Positions 1-10,542 of a stretch of DNA of 39,968 bases are shown here, in pieces. The stretch spans positions 1 to 39,968 of the forward strand of contig WION01000482.1 in NCBI GenBank assembly GCA_015039365.1. The letters run 5' to 3'. Below the pieces are notes generated by a model that was not told the origin of the DNA, searched no databases, and saw nothing but the letters and a program-made list of their open reading frames with translations. The stretch's first letter is position 1. Each line of letters opens with the position of its first letter. This stretch comes from Amanita rubescens. Taxonomy: Eukaryota > Basidiomycota > Agaricomycetes > Agaricales > Amanitaceae. A program made the position numbers and the translations under genes.

Positions 1-3000
1 GCGCATCGCTGGCGCCATTCCGGACTTGTTGAAGAAGGATGCGGCCTCTTCGCTGGCTATCGTGAAACAGGACCATGGTACGAGTTTAACTCAAGTATTA
101 TCTGATGCTTGTCTGATGTTTTCTACTAGGCTTTGGGCACACATGGCGGCATCGTGCACATCCTTGATCTCTCCGGCAAGCGGCTCAAATCATACAAACC
201 CCACATGGCATCCATCGTCGATATCTCTGTGGATGCTACAGGTGACTTTGTAGCTACAGCATCGATTGACGGTAAGTCATCGCTCTGTTACCTCCATTAC
301 TGACACTAATTAACGTCTTTCCCTTCCATTCACCGCAGGACAGGTTGTGATCCATTCTTTATCTACGCCAGAGTCATACGTATTTGATATGAAGCGACCC
401 ATGCGCTCCGTAGCGATGGAACCCAATTTTGGAAAGCGGGGCGCACGGGCGTTCGTATGTGGTGGTTTGAGTGGAAAATTGGTGATGAGAGAGCGGGGCT
501 GGATTGGTCACAAAGAGACGGTATTGCATTCGGGAGACGGGCCAATATGGCAGGTTAGATGGAGAAGCAAATTTATCGCGTGGGCGGATGACTACGTACG
601 CAAGATTCCTTTACCTTGAATCCCCTCCCTGACCTGATCTTTCTTGCTTTAGGGTGCCAAGATTTATGACACGCAATCTCAAGGCCGATTTGCTACGATC
701 GACAGAGCCTCTGACAGTCCCCGTGCAGACCTGTTCAAATGTTCTCTATACTGGCAAGACGACTCGACGCTTCTCATTGGGTGGGCTGACACTATCAAAG
801 TCGCACGCATCCGCGCGCGACAACGGTCATCGTCCACCGTCAACCCAGCTGTTGCCAAAGTGTACCCATATGCCGTCGAAATCACGGCACATCTCAAACT
901 AGACGCGATGATATCCGGACTCGTCACTCATCCTCTTCCAAATCACGGGAATGGGAACCACAAAGCTAACATTTCCAACCACGCTCGTTCTCCGACTGAT
1001 TCTAATGACGCTGAACGCCATCCAAGTCCTACGCGTACGACAACCAGTAGCATACCCAGCGTCCCAGGATCAAAGTTGTACAAAGAACCTTCGGCCCCAG
1101 GAGGTCACTCCAGATATCCATCCAACGCGTCAATCTACTCCCACATATCCTCTTCATCTACAGCCCTGGTTCCTTCGTCACCCTTATCCTCTCCCGCTCA
1201 AGCACGCGCGCAGGCCCAGGCACGTGCATTGACCGGTTTTCTTATTATCGCTTATAATCCTCCGGAACGGTTCGATGATGAGATGACGGAAGACCGGGCT
1301 AAGCAGGCGCGCAAGTCAGCCGAGCGGCCCGAGATGAGGATCGTGTCAAGAGCGGGTGAGGAGCTCGTTTCGGATGCGCTGGGCGTGATCAACTTCCATG
1401 CGTGGGGGTGTAATGATTATACTTTGGTGGAAGTTGATTCTGGGACTGGGACTGTTTTGGGAACAGGCACGGCAATTGGTCACGGAGACGCGGGAAGGTG
1501 TTACGTCGCCTTGAGTCCGAAGGATTTGGTTTTGGTTATGCCGAGGGATAGGCGAGACCATATTTCGTGGTTAATGGAGAAGAAGCGGTATGAAGAGGCT
1601 TTGGAGGAAGCGGAAGCGTTGGAAGCCGAGCTGGTTGGAGCGACGGCTGCGACGAAGACGAATGGGATGCATAGCGAGAAAGAAGCGGAAAAGCCCGAGG
1701 TCGTAGCAAAGGATGACCTCGAAGATAGGGATCCGTTGAGCTCATCCGAGATTGGGCAGAGGTACATTGAGTACTTGGTAGACCAAGGTCTGTGTTCTTT
1801 CCTTGTGCTGCACCAAAAAGCTTCGATTTATGACATGAGACAGAGGAGTACGATAAAGCTGCAGGATTGTGTCCTAAAGTATGCGGGCACAGCGTGAAGC
1901 GGTGGGAGAGCTGGATATTCACGTTTGCCGAGCGGAGACAGTTGCAGGCCATCATACCTTACACCCCTATCGAATCCCCGACGCTGGACCGGGTGGTATA
2001 TGATATGATAATGGCACACTTTTTGGCACACGATCATCAGGTACGGTCATGCCGGGTCTTTGTCTTTATACAGCGAATCTAACATCGTAATTTCAGGCAC
2101 TCCTACAGACGATCAAAGAATGGCCAAAGGACGCATACGACATCTCGGCTGTTATCGTAGCTGTACGCTCAGAACTCGAGAAGTTGTCCATGTTCTCGTC
2201 CACCCTTACTTCTTCATCTTCCAAATCACCAACAAAGTTGATGGAATGCCTTGCTGAACTGTACACCATCAACCGACAGCCAGGGAAAGCCCTCCCTTAT
2301 TACCTTCGGCTAAGGCGACCAAACGTGTTCAATTTGATAAGAGAGCACAGTCTGTTCACCGACGTCTCGGATCAGGTGTTGTTGTTGGTGGAGTTTGATG
2401 ACGAGTTGATGACAAAAAGGAAGGAAGAAGGGGCGGTAGTCGATCCGTCCAAGAGCGAGGGCATCGCGCTGTTGGTTGATAATATTCATGCTATTCCGGT
2501 GAGTCGTTAACAATCATCGTCTCAACGAAATAACTAATGGTGTGTGATAGATAACCAGAGTAGTCCAGCAGTTGACCAAGAAGCCCTATTACCTCTTTCT
2601 GTATTTGGACGCTTTGTTCATTCAAGATCCACATCTGGTTGCCGAGTTTGCCGATATGCAAGTGGGTATACTCAGTGACTCGTCTTTATGATATTCAGGC
2701 TGACGTTGGCGCGTGAAAGGTCAAGCTTTACGCTGAATATGCTTTGCCACGTCTAATCGATTTTCTCCGCGCGAGCAACTACTATAGCCTGGAGCAGGCT
2801 TTCGAAGTATGCAAAGAGAGGGATTTAGTTCCAGAGATGGTCTTTCTATTGGGTAAAATGGGCAACAACAAGCAAGCGTTGACATTGATAATCGAGAGGC
2901 TTGGAGATGTGCAGAGGGTAGGTTCCTTTGGTCTCGTTATAATATCATTGCTCATCACCATTCAGGCCATCGAGTTTGCAAAAGAGCAAAACGATGACGA

Positions 3001-3735
3001 CCTCTGGGAGGATCTGCTTCGATACTCGGAGACACGGCCAAGTTTGTTCCGCGCTACCATACCCATGTCCACCTTGTTGACATCCGTTTTAGCGTTTATA
3101 CGCGGCTTGTTGGAGAATGTCGGCGTCGAGATCAGTCCGATCAGGCTCATCCGACGGATCAAGAATGGGCTTGAGATTCCCGGTCTCAAGGACGCCCTGA
3201 TCAAGATTCTCCAGGATTTCCATCTGCAGATATCCCTATTGCAGGGATGCCAGACGATACTCTATGGAGACAGCGCAGAGCTCTCTCACAAGTTGCAGAA
3301 TGGCCAGACCGGCGGATTCTTTCTCTCAGGTTAGCATCACTTCTCTATACCTCCTTTCGTCCATCCCTAATTCACTCCTTTCCTTTTTGCCCCACTTGCT
3401 CCACAGCGAAGACGACATGTTCCGTATGCTTGCGGTCAATCCAGGAGACACCGGATTCGCTCGTGATTTTGTATCTTTGTCGCCACGTCGTGCACGCCAC
3501 TTGCCTGAGCGGAAGCGATCGGCTTCCTCCGCGCCCCGATCCGGTGTTGCGCAGTGCAGGGTTGCTAGGGTCAGCACGCGAGATCAATGGGAAGATTGCA
3601 TAGTGAGTGTTGATCTGTCTCGAGTTATAATTGGTTGCCGATGAATCTTCTTCCTGTAGTGAGTCTATTATCCGTGCAAGGATCGGCCGAGGATGTCCCG
3701 TTTGCCACGGTAGGGCGGACGAGACACGGACATGA
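1..3735 (+). CDS. VPS41: Vacuolar protein sorting protein 41 (HOPS subunit), 5' end outside window
   Basis: Vps41 is the HOPS subunit that tethers late endosomes and AP-3 vesicles to the vacuole. About 1,030 residues are visible. In order they are: an N-terminal WD40-type propeller (ALGTHGG, ASIDGQ, FIAWADDYGAKIYD), a Ser/Pro/Ala-rich insertion (about 950-1230), the conserved DRRDHISWLMEKKRYEEAL segment, a clathrin-heavy-chain-like helical repeat (AIEFAKEQNDDDLWEDLL), and a C-terminal RING-H2 (CSVCLRS, CRHVVHATCL, CPVCHG). Introns inferred: 78-129, 272-338, 596-652, 1788-1843, 2041-2096, 2499-2550, 2662-2719, 2918-2965, 3042-3092, 3330-3406 and 3603-3659. Phases agree throughout except at the first intron, where joining GT to AG leaves the frame off by one base. 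The stop is TGA at 3733. The start codon lies left of the window. The family call is very secure from domain order and residue-level similarity to known Vps41. Confidence 0.95.
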
Positions 3736-4051
3736 ATTTACGTTCTATATACTGCATTTCCTTTTTTGCTTAGTGCTGCAGGTGGTACCTTATGTACGTT
3801 TGCTCATTTTACTGGTCACGTTACCCTGTTGACGGTTGATACCCTAATGGATGCGAATTTTGTGTTTGTCTGCCTACGTCTGAAAGCAAGAGAGGGAAGT
3901 ACCTCCTTTTGTAATTGAGATCCTCGGCTATGCCTGTTCTGTCATGGTGTGGATATGTGGATACCTTGACATTACCTTTGACTTCCTTTACAAGCCCCAC
4001 GGTCCATACCCCCTAACACTCGGACGATCATCTATCATCAAGATAGGGGAA
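3736..4051. other. Intergenic, no gene seen
   Basis: This is the 3' flank of VPS41 and the spacer before the truncated CPL1-like copy. I see no coding exon with consistent splice sites. Confidence 0.5.
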
Positions 4052-4407
4052 ATTAACTGGAGTTCAACGAGGATGGCTCTGTACTCTTGTGCCCTTCCTT
4101 TTTCATCCATTCCTGAATGTCGTTGCGCAGATTTTCAATTGCCCTAGAGGTCAGACATCGTGTCCTGTAACGAATGCGCACGGTTCACACCATGAGTGTG
4201 TCAATACCAAGTCTGATCTTGACAACTGTGGAGGATGTGCAGCGACTGGACGTGTACGCGCGGCCTCTTGCGATGGCGGGATTTGCTATATCCGTGCGTT
4301 GAGTTTCGTCAAGGGCCGTACCGCATCCTGATCCATTTTCTGCAGACTCGTGCCGTTTAGGGTACCATTTGGATATGCATGAGCAGAAATGTGTGGTCAA
4401 ACACTGA
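4052..4407 (+). pseudogene. 5'-truncated duplicate of the CPL1-like secreted protein gene
   Basis: This copy matches the last three exons of the gene at 4850-5661. It has the end of exon 4 (about 4052-4080, ending in an asparagine-glutamate-aspartate-glycine-serine coding stretch), exon 5 (4131-4293) and exon 6 (4346-4407), with both introns in the same places. Exon 5 is 163 nt against 190 nt in the full gene: an in-frame 27-nt loss that removes the segment containing one cysteine (VCG). No frameshift or stop is present in what remains. The signal peptide and exons 1-3 are absent, so no secreted product can be made from this copy alone. The 3' flank is also shared (a GCACTTTTATCGGACA block in both), so the duplicated unit extends past the stop codon. 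Confidence 0.8.
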
Positions 4408-4849
4408 GACGTAGTTTAGATGCACTTTTATCGGACAATTACTTCTACGTTAATACTTTCTTGTGCCCTCGCCAGAGTTATGTTCTTCCAATATCATTTG
4501 ATAATGTCTAGTTGCGTCATCGAGCTGGCAGATACGTATAGGGGGTTTTTTGAGAATGATTTATTCCAATGAATAGCACAGACCCCTGGGACGCTATTAG
4601 AAAAAGACACCTAACCTGTAGCAGTATACCGAATAGGCCCCCGATCATGGTGGTGATTGGCTTGGCGACAACTTCGACTCCGACTGTACGCGCCACAAAT
4701 CTCCTTTATCTAGTACAGCCGCCCTCCTAATTCAAAAATGTTATCACGCCCTATACTTGGTAAGGGATGTTAGAATAGGGACGGATTCAGATGTACTTAA
4801 AGGGTGACCCGCTCCGGTTGTCTCCTCCCCTCGCTACTTCTCTCCACTA
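4408..4849. other. Intergenic, promoter of CPL1-like gene
   Basis: This is a non-coding spacer between the truncated copy and the intact gene. It ends in a short pyrimidine-rich leader (about 4818-4848) directly before the start codon, typical of fungal 5' leaders. No other feature was recognised. Confidence 0.5.
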
Positions 4850-5661
4850 ATGTTCGTCCATACAAGCCCAACGCGAAAACTCCTCGCTCTTTTTCTCTCT
4901 GTTTCAGTGGTACAAATCGCCCTGGCAGCATCAGCTTGCCCCAACGGCTACCACGTCGCCTACTCTAACGGCCAGGTGCGTCAGTATTACCTCGCTCGTG
5001 TATGTTATATCAACAAAAAAGTCACCATTAGTGTGTTTGCCAACACGGCAATAATGACTTTGTGAGCCCCAACCTGGCATTCGTCCGCCCGTCCAATAAC
5101 CATCTTGTAGCAACCTATCAATTCCCAATGCACATGGAGCGCTACGAATGGCCAGTGCACCGTAAGTCCCATATGTGAACTTTCCAGTGCTTGCCATTCA
5201 ATCTCGTCCAGGTAACGTGCCCAACCGGTTCAAGTGGCGACGTTAACAGCCGGCGCCGCCGACAACTGCAGTTGCTCTTTAACGAGGATGGTTCAGTAAG
5301 TTTTGCGTGCCCTCCTTTTCCGAGAGTATTCATGAATGCCGCCGTTACGCAGATTTCTAATTGCCCTAGGGGTCAGACATCCTGCCCTATAACCAATGCG
5401 CACGGTTCACGTCATGAATGCGTCAACATCAAGTCTGATCTTGACAACTGCGGCGGATGCGCAGCGACTGGAAAAGGTGCTGTTTGTGGCAAAGAACGCG
5501 GCGTGCGTGCAGCGTCTTGCGATGGTGGGATTTGCTATATCCGTGCGTTGAGTCTTGTCAAACGTCGTTACCGCATCCTGATCCCCCCATTTTCTGTAGA
5601 CTCGTGCCGTTCAGGGTATCGTTTGGATATGCATGAGCAGAAATGCGCGGTCAAGCACTGA
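4850..5661 (+). CDS. CPL1-like secreted cysteine-rich protein
   Basis: The predicted protein has 180 residues from six exons: 4850-4975, 5032-5061, 5111-5161, 5212-5295, 5353-5542 and 5600-5661. All phases agree. It starts with a signal peptide (basic TRK, then LLALFLSVSVVQIALA) and is followed by a cysteine-rich region (CPNGYHVAYSNGQ, CTWSATNGQC, CPTGSSG). After an RRRRQ basic site comes the CPL1-like domain: CPRGQTSCP, ECVNIKSDLDNCGGC, SCDGGICYIHSC, ending in GYRLDMHEQKC. The fungal domain family is named after Cryptococcus CPL1, a secreted protein. Its role in this organism is unknown, and secretion is the only function that can be inferred. The RRRR stretch could be a Kex2-like processing site separating the N-terminal region from the CPL1 domain. 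A truncated copy lies 440 bp upstream, so the locus has duplicated locally. Confidence 0.85.
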
Positions 5662-6195
5662 GGCGTAGATTAGTTGCACTTTTATCGGACAGGTAGTTAT
5701 ACTTTTTTACGTTTTTACCCCCACTACGCCCTTACCGTATTTCAAAAAGTATGTAGACGTATATTTTCCTCTCCCTGCTAGAATTAGATCATGTCTGGTA
5801 TTGTCGATAATCGAGGTGATACGCTTCAGATGGAACGCACCAGATAAGCAGTGTCTCAGCGTGACATCAGTATATCGTGATTCTTCAGTCAACCAGAGAA
5901 CGACCGCTATACCGAAAAGACTCACGTCCTTGGCTCTGGCTGATGATAGAATACCAGGTGGGGAGATGCCGGTGCTACATTTGCACTTCAAAGATAATAA
6001 CACGAGCTGTCGCTTGGTGCCATACAACACACTTGTCTACTGATGTAGCAATATGCTCTCTGCGATCATGTCTATGCTTACATTCCCTATGTTCGCAAAC
6101 CAATCAACAAAGTCTTGTGCAGAGCAATAACTCACCTAGCTATAGACCATACGCACATATCAAGCAAATGTAGCCATCAAGTACTCCCACATCCA
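5662..6195. other. Convergent intergenic region, no gene seen
   Basis: This is the 3' flank of the CPL1-like gene and of RRP43 on the opposite strand. Short ORFs exist in both directions, but none has family similarity or a credible exon structure. Confidence 0.5.
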
Positions 6196-7307
6196 TTACT
6201 CCTCTAGTACATTCACCAATTTCTTTTTTCTTTCCTTTGCCGTACTCATACGTACGGAAAGCGCATCACCTCCGCCTCCCGCAGACGAATTTTCACTTGA
6301 GCCATGTTGAGACAACAAAATCACATTATCATCCTCGGAGGCGTCCAACACGATGGATATAGTTGAATCTAGCAAAGGCTCTTCGAACGCAGTCGGATCA
6401 GAAAAGACATGCGTCCTAGTATCGCCACCGCATATATCAGTGAGATTACATCGCACCCAACGACAACTCACGAATCAAATAACCCAAAAGACATGGAAAA
6501 AGGTAGCCTGGCATTGTCTATCTCAAGCGCTACCTTTTCTTCGCGTGAACAAATCGTTCTTCCAGACTCTTCAACAAACGTTGGTTTCGGGAGTTGCGCT
6601 AAACCAGACTACTCTCAGTTTTTACTCTAGGAGCAAGCGAGGACAATCCAACAAACACTTACTGTTCCTCAGTGCTGCCACCATACCCAATAACGCCGCG
6701 TCCAACACGTTTCCGTCATAGTTGATACACATCGCGTCGACGTAGAGTACCCAAGCTGCTTTCCCGGGGTGTATGGACAAAGACGAGAGGGAAAGCATGC
6801 CAGAGGCGAGGATCACTTCGTTTAGTCTGTCGGAAAAGACCTGTGCATCTTCGGATGGTGGACCTGGTTTGAATTTGGATGAACAGAGAGCTGGAAGGTC
6901 GAGGTTGGGTACTGTAATAAAGAGCTCGTAGCTTTTTACTGAGAAAAAAAGAAAAGAAAGAAAGAATCGTACCTAAAAATCCTTCGTTAGGTCTTTCCAA
7001 CTCTGGTTCAGCGATCTCTGCTTTAACACCGCATACTACCGTTGTGTGTCCCATTCGTACAAGTGCAGAACCATTAGCTGTCGATATCGAGCCTTTTCCA
7101 AGCCATATAAGAAATCGCGTTAGATAGATAGAATTGCGAGTACGCACCGACGTTTATCGACACATCTCTCCATTCGGCAAACTGTCTCCCGTCTGGTCTG
7201 ACGTTTTCTGATACGAAGCGTTCCAAATACACCCGTGGGTGCAGTCTTTGAAAAATAGCAGCTTTTAGTGGCGAAATTCCAGCTGAGACTACATCGGTAT
7301 CTGACAT
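6196..7307 (-). CDS. RRP43: Exosome complex ring subunit Rrp43 (EXOSC8 type)
   Basis: Rrp43 is one of six RNase PH-like proteins forming the catalytically inert ring of the nuclear and cytoplasmic RNA exosome. The model gives 291 residues from five exons (descending): 7307-7148, 7092-6973, 6911-6663, 6598-6472 and 6415-6196, with phases in agreement. Diagnostic segments are ENVRPDGRQFAEWRD near the N-terminus, then SISTANGSALVRMGHTTVVC, VPNLDLPALCSSKF, KAAWVLYVDAMCINYDGN and SFGLFDSTHVFSDPT. Their order and spacing match EXOSC8/Rrp43 rather than Rrp42 or Rrp45. The protein ends in a glycine-rich stretch and a basic tail (KERKKKLVNVLEE). Its start lies 61 bp downstream of the HOM2 stop on the same strand, so its promoter must be tiny or lie within HOM2's 3' region. 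Confidence 0.92.
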
Positions 7308-7368
7308 GATGATGGTGTAGTGATACAATTCTAGATTTAGTTTTACATGAACTCTATAACCCAGATCC

Positions 7369-8632
7369 TCACACCGCCACGACACCCTTCAGGACCGCCA
7401 GCTCCGCGTTAATAAGACTGCTCGTCGCAGCTCCAATCGACACATTATTCGACAAAACCACAAATTTGATATCCAGCACTTGGCACTGCCTCACGCGGCC
7501 CACAGACACACCCGCTCCGTTCTGGAAGTACCTATCCAGCCTCGGCTGCGGCCTATCAGGCTGTTCATGGACCACAATCGCATGCCGAGGAGCCGACGGG
7601 CAACCTTGCGTGTCGGGAGTGAACGCCATCAACGCCTCCCGGACTTGCTGCGGACTCGGCGGCGGACGTCTCGCGAATCGGACCGATACGCACTCTGTGT
7701 GACCGTCTATGACGGGCACCCTATTACACGACGCAGAGACCCTAAGTGGGTGCTTCGCGTGCATATCGAATGATTTAGAGCCCTCGTCCGATTCTGCGAT
7801 CCCACCGAGAATTTTGAGTGTTTCCCACTCCATCTTTTCTTCTTCGCCCCCGATATGAGGTACGATGTTGTCTAGGATATCGAGGCTAGGTACGCCGGGG
7901 TACCCTGCGCCAGAGATGGCTTGCATTGTCGTGACGAGGACCGATTCGATTGGTCCGAATGCTTTCTCGAGAGCGCAGAGGGGTATAACCAGTCCCGTCG
8001 TAGAGCAGTTGGCGTTTGTCACAATGAAGCCTTTTTTTAAGGACGGATGGTGTAAGGCTTGCTGTTGTGGGATGATGGAAAGATGGGAAGGATTGACGAG
8101 TGGGACGATGAGTGGGATGTGCGGATCTCTCCTGTAATTTTTGGCATTGGAGAATACGGCAAGGTCGGCGGATCTAAACGCCGCTTCTGCAAGCAAGGAT
8201 CAGTGATTGATCAAGAGCACGATAATAAAGCTTGCCTATATCGCCAGCAGCATCCGCATCCAAGCCAGAAAAGACGATCTGGCAGTCGATGAAATTCTCC
8301 GGTTTACACTCGTGAACGATCATATCTGCCACCTGATGCGGAATCGGCGTCGTCTGCTTCCACTGAACGGCCTTTGCATACGGCTTTCCCGCAGATCTTG
8401 GAGACGCGCCGAGGGCATGGATCACAAACCAAGGATGATCCGCTAGCAGAGTTAAAAATCGCTGACCGACAGTGCCCGTTGCGCCCAAGATGCCCACCTT
8501 GATGCTAGGGCCATCCTGCATGGAGTGTCGCGGGAATTTTGAGATAAATGAGGAGGCACTATCCGCACCTGTGCGGCTAGAGCCAGACAGCGGGCGCTTG
8601 CTGGCGGTCGTGGTGGATCCGGTTGAAGTCAT
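7369..8632 (-). CDS. HOM2: Aspartate-semialdehyde dehydrogenase
   Basis: This enzyme reduces aspartyl-4-phosphate to aspartate semialdehyde with NADPH, the shared step toward threonine, methionine and isoleucine. The model has two exons (8632-8236 and 8186-7369) and 404 residues. Exon 1 carries the nucleotide-binding GILGATGTVGQ loop (about residue 47) and SGLDADAAGDI. Exon 2 carries SNAKNYRRDP, the catalytic cysteine in NANCSTTGLVIPL, and the late histidine motif in DGHTECVSVRF. The intron (8235-8187) starts with GC rather than GT (AG|GCAAGC) and ends TTGCAG. This is required by frame and restores AGDIEAAF, as in other fungal enzymes. Compared with yeast Hom2 the protein has an N-terminal extension of roughly 40 residues rich in Ser and Thr. 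It is divergent from EMC6, with 82 bp between start codons. Confidence 0.95.
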
Positions 8633-8678
8633 CCTCCTGAGCTTTTGATTCGACGACTCTCACTCTCAATTCGTCAAG

Positions 8679-8686
8679 TCACGTGA
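8679..8686. promoter_or_regulatory. TCACGTGA E-box in HOM2/EMC6 bidirectional promoter
   Basis: A perfect 8-bp palindrome with a CACGTG core sits in the 82-bp gap between the divergent HOM2 and EMC6 starts. In yeasts, bHLH factors of the Cbf1 class bind RTCACGTG and control sulfur amino acid genes. That would fit HOM2, but here it is inference from motif and position only. Confidence 0.5.
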
Positions 8687-8714
8687 TTTCCTATCCTTTC
8701 TGCTTTACGCTGTC

Positions 8715-9159
8715 ATGGAAGGGAACCCAGATGCGACTGCCCAGCGCATCTACCAGCCAAATATCATAGCCAATTCTACTCTACTCACGGTCAAGTTCAT
8801 TTCCGCATGCTTTACAGGAGCAGTCGCCGGTATACTCGGATTAGACAATTGGGCCGGTTTCGTCTTGTTCATCGCCGCAACTCTGTTGACCACAATCTGC
8901 ACCCATTCTATCAACTGCCGGGGCAATCCGAGAAAGTACTTCCCAGAGGGCTTGACCGAACTAGCGAATCCTGGGCAGGATAACATTTTTGCGTTTATTC
9001 TCGTATGGACCCTGTTTTATGGTATGCACGCCGCCTTGTTCTGCGGGTTCTTTACTACATTCTAATGCCCTTATGCAGGCGTTATACACGGTGAAACGCA
9101 CTCTTATACCTTCCGTTTTGTCATCTGACCAATCTTTTAATTTCGTAGTGTACGACTAA
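8715..9159 (+). CDS. EMC6: ER membrane protein complex subunit 6
   Basis: EMC6 is a small membrane subunit of the EMC insertase, which places tail-anchored and multipass proteins in the ER membrane. The model gives 109 residues, the usual family length (about 110), from exons 8715-9021, 9079-9090 and 9149-9159. Hydrophobic segments lie at about residues 20-35 (FISACFTGAVAGILGL), 40-60 (WAGFVLFIAATLLTTIC) and 93-106 (IFAFILVWTLFYG). Reading through the first intron gives a 116-residue ORF with a different tail. Splicing both introns yields the conserved ending FYGVIHVYD, which is why the 12-nt exon 2 and the 11-nt final coding exon are accepted. It is transcribed away from HOM2. Confidence 0.9.
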
Positions 9160-9884
9160 CCGGAAGATGCATCCGATGTATATAATTGAGATGGGACTAG
9201 GTCAGGGTTAACGGCGGGTTTACGTTTACCTAAAATATATGTTTCATTGCTCTCTGTCGACCCCACAGCGTGCCCTGACCGCCTCTCAACTTTCAAAATC
9301 GCCATCGCTGTTCCGGCGTCCCTTGTACGTGGCAAAGACGGACACGTGGGACCGCGCACGCGATGAAAACGTGGTCAACGTGGACCCACGTGGGGAAAAA
9401 CAGCGGTGGCTGTGTCAGCTTTATATCATTCCGTTGTTCTAAATCGGGTTACTCTTGTTTTTTGAGTGGTGCCCTCTTTCCCCTTCGGGGTTCCCGGGTT
9501 GCAATTTTTCGACAATGACTAACAGCATAGATAAAGATAAGCCTCTTGTGGTTCGACTGCCGCGCCTGGTTCGCGTTACCCTTCCGCCTCCGAGCCTACC
9601 TATGAAGGGACTCTGCGGAAATACTAAACTCCCAGTGGCTGAGAAGTTTGACCGTGACCCTTTTTGCCACCTCCCTGATTCTCGAGCGGATCCAACGGGA
9701 ATATCAATTTTTTTTGGTACCTAATCGTACTACAATCGCATCGATGGCGACACATAAAGGATCTTGGATTCGTCCCAACATCATTCAACACCTTCTTCTT
9801 TTAAACAACACCACTTCCATCACCGCTGCATCTCCATTCATTATAGACTGAGTCCCTTCTTGTTGGTAATCATTAGCCACCACC
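9160..9884. other. Intergenic, upstream region of DUF6593-like gene
   Basis: This 725-bp spacer holds no supportable gene. It contains the ACGTGG cluster at 9327-9393 and, near its right end, an AC-rich leader (CACCACC before the start codon) typical of a strong fungal initiation context. Confidence 0.5.
9327..9393 (+). promoter_or_regulatory. Cluster of five ACGTGG motifs
   Basis: ACGTGG occurs at 9327, 9344, 9369, 9378 and 9388, all on the plus strand. Two of them are extended to CACGTGGG. The CACGTGG form is a typical bHLH (Pho4-like) target in fungi. The cluster lies about 490-560 bp upstream of the DUF6593-like start and about 170 bp past the EMC6 stop, so the former is the likelier target. 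Confidence 0.4.
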
Positions 9885-10542
9885 ATGTCGCAACCGCAAG
9901 TCCTCCTCCAATACGGTGACAACCCATTTAACCTGAAGATGAAAGACCTGGAAGGTCGTCTAGCCTGCACAGTGTGAGTGTCTGCTCTCTCTCGCTTCGC
10001 TCGTGACCGGTTTAATCTTCATCCGCAGGGAAGAAGTGGGTCGATCGCCCAACCCCATCATCCGCTTAACAAGGGAAGCACCTTGGGCCCAACAGCACCC
10101 CTCCATCATGGGTCCAGACAACTCGTTCTATTATCTCGGTCCAGAAAATCGTCCAGGATATGTCATATATGGGAACAACCGTACTAATATCCAAATGTCC
10201 AACTTGATGAAGAAAAAAAGCGAAGGAAGCTCATCGAGATATTTCACAACGATGGGTGGGAGGGAATGCAAGTGGAAAAAAAGTACCAGGAAGATGGAGG
10301 TATGACTCTATACCTTCTGTTCATTTGCTTTGCGGCGCTAACGTTCGCGTTTTACCTCTTCCCACGTGCTACAGTGTATCGATGGAAGGACTACACTTGC
10401 CCTATGGGAATTGAGCGATCCAGACGACGAACATAGCGCCAAGCTCACCATCAAACCAGCCGGGATGAGCATCATCACCGAAATACTCACCACCCTCACG
10501 CTCAATCTGATGGCCCAAACCATGGGCTGGCCAGATGCTTAA
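9885..10542 (+). CDS. DUF6593-like small protein
   Basis: The model gives 175 residues from three exons (9885-9973, 10029-10299, 10375-10542) with matching phases and an ACCATG start context. The protein begins with a short beta-rich region (VLLQYGDNPFNLKM), has a central RECKWKKS segment, and ends in an alternating region (TTLALWELSD, AKLTIKP) plus a C-terminal helix (IITEILTTLTLNLMAQTMGW). This layout, with a name-giving 'Y/C-x-W-K' centre and a final hydrophobic helix, resembles DUF6593, a large family of mushroom-forming fungi with no known function. No signal peptide is seen. The gene structure is well supported, but the family name rests on overall pattern only and could be wrong. Confidence 0.7.
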
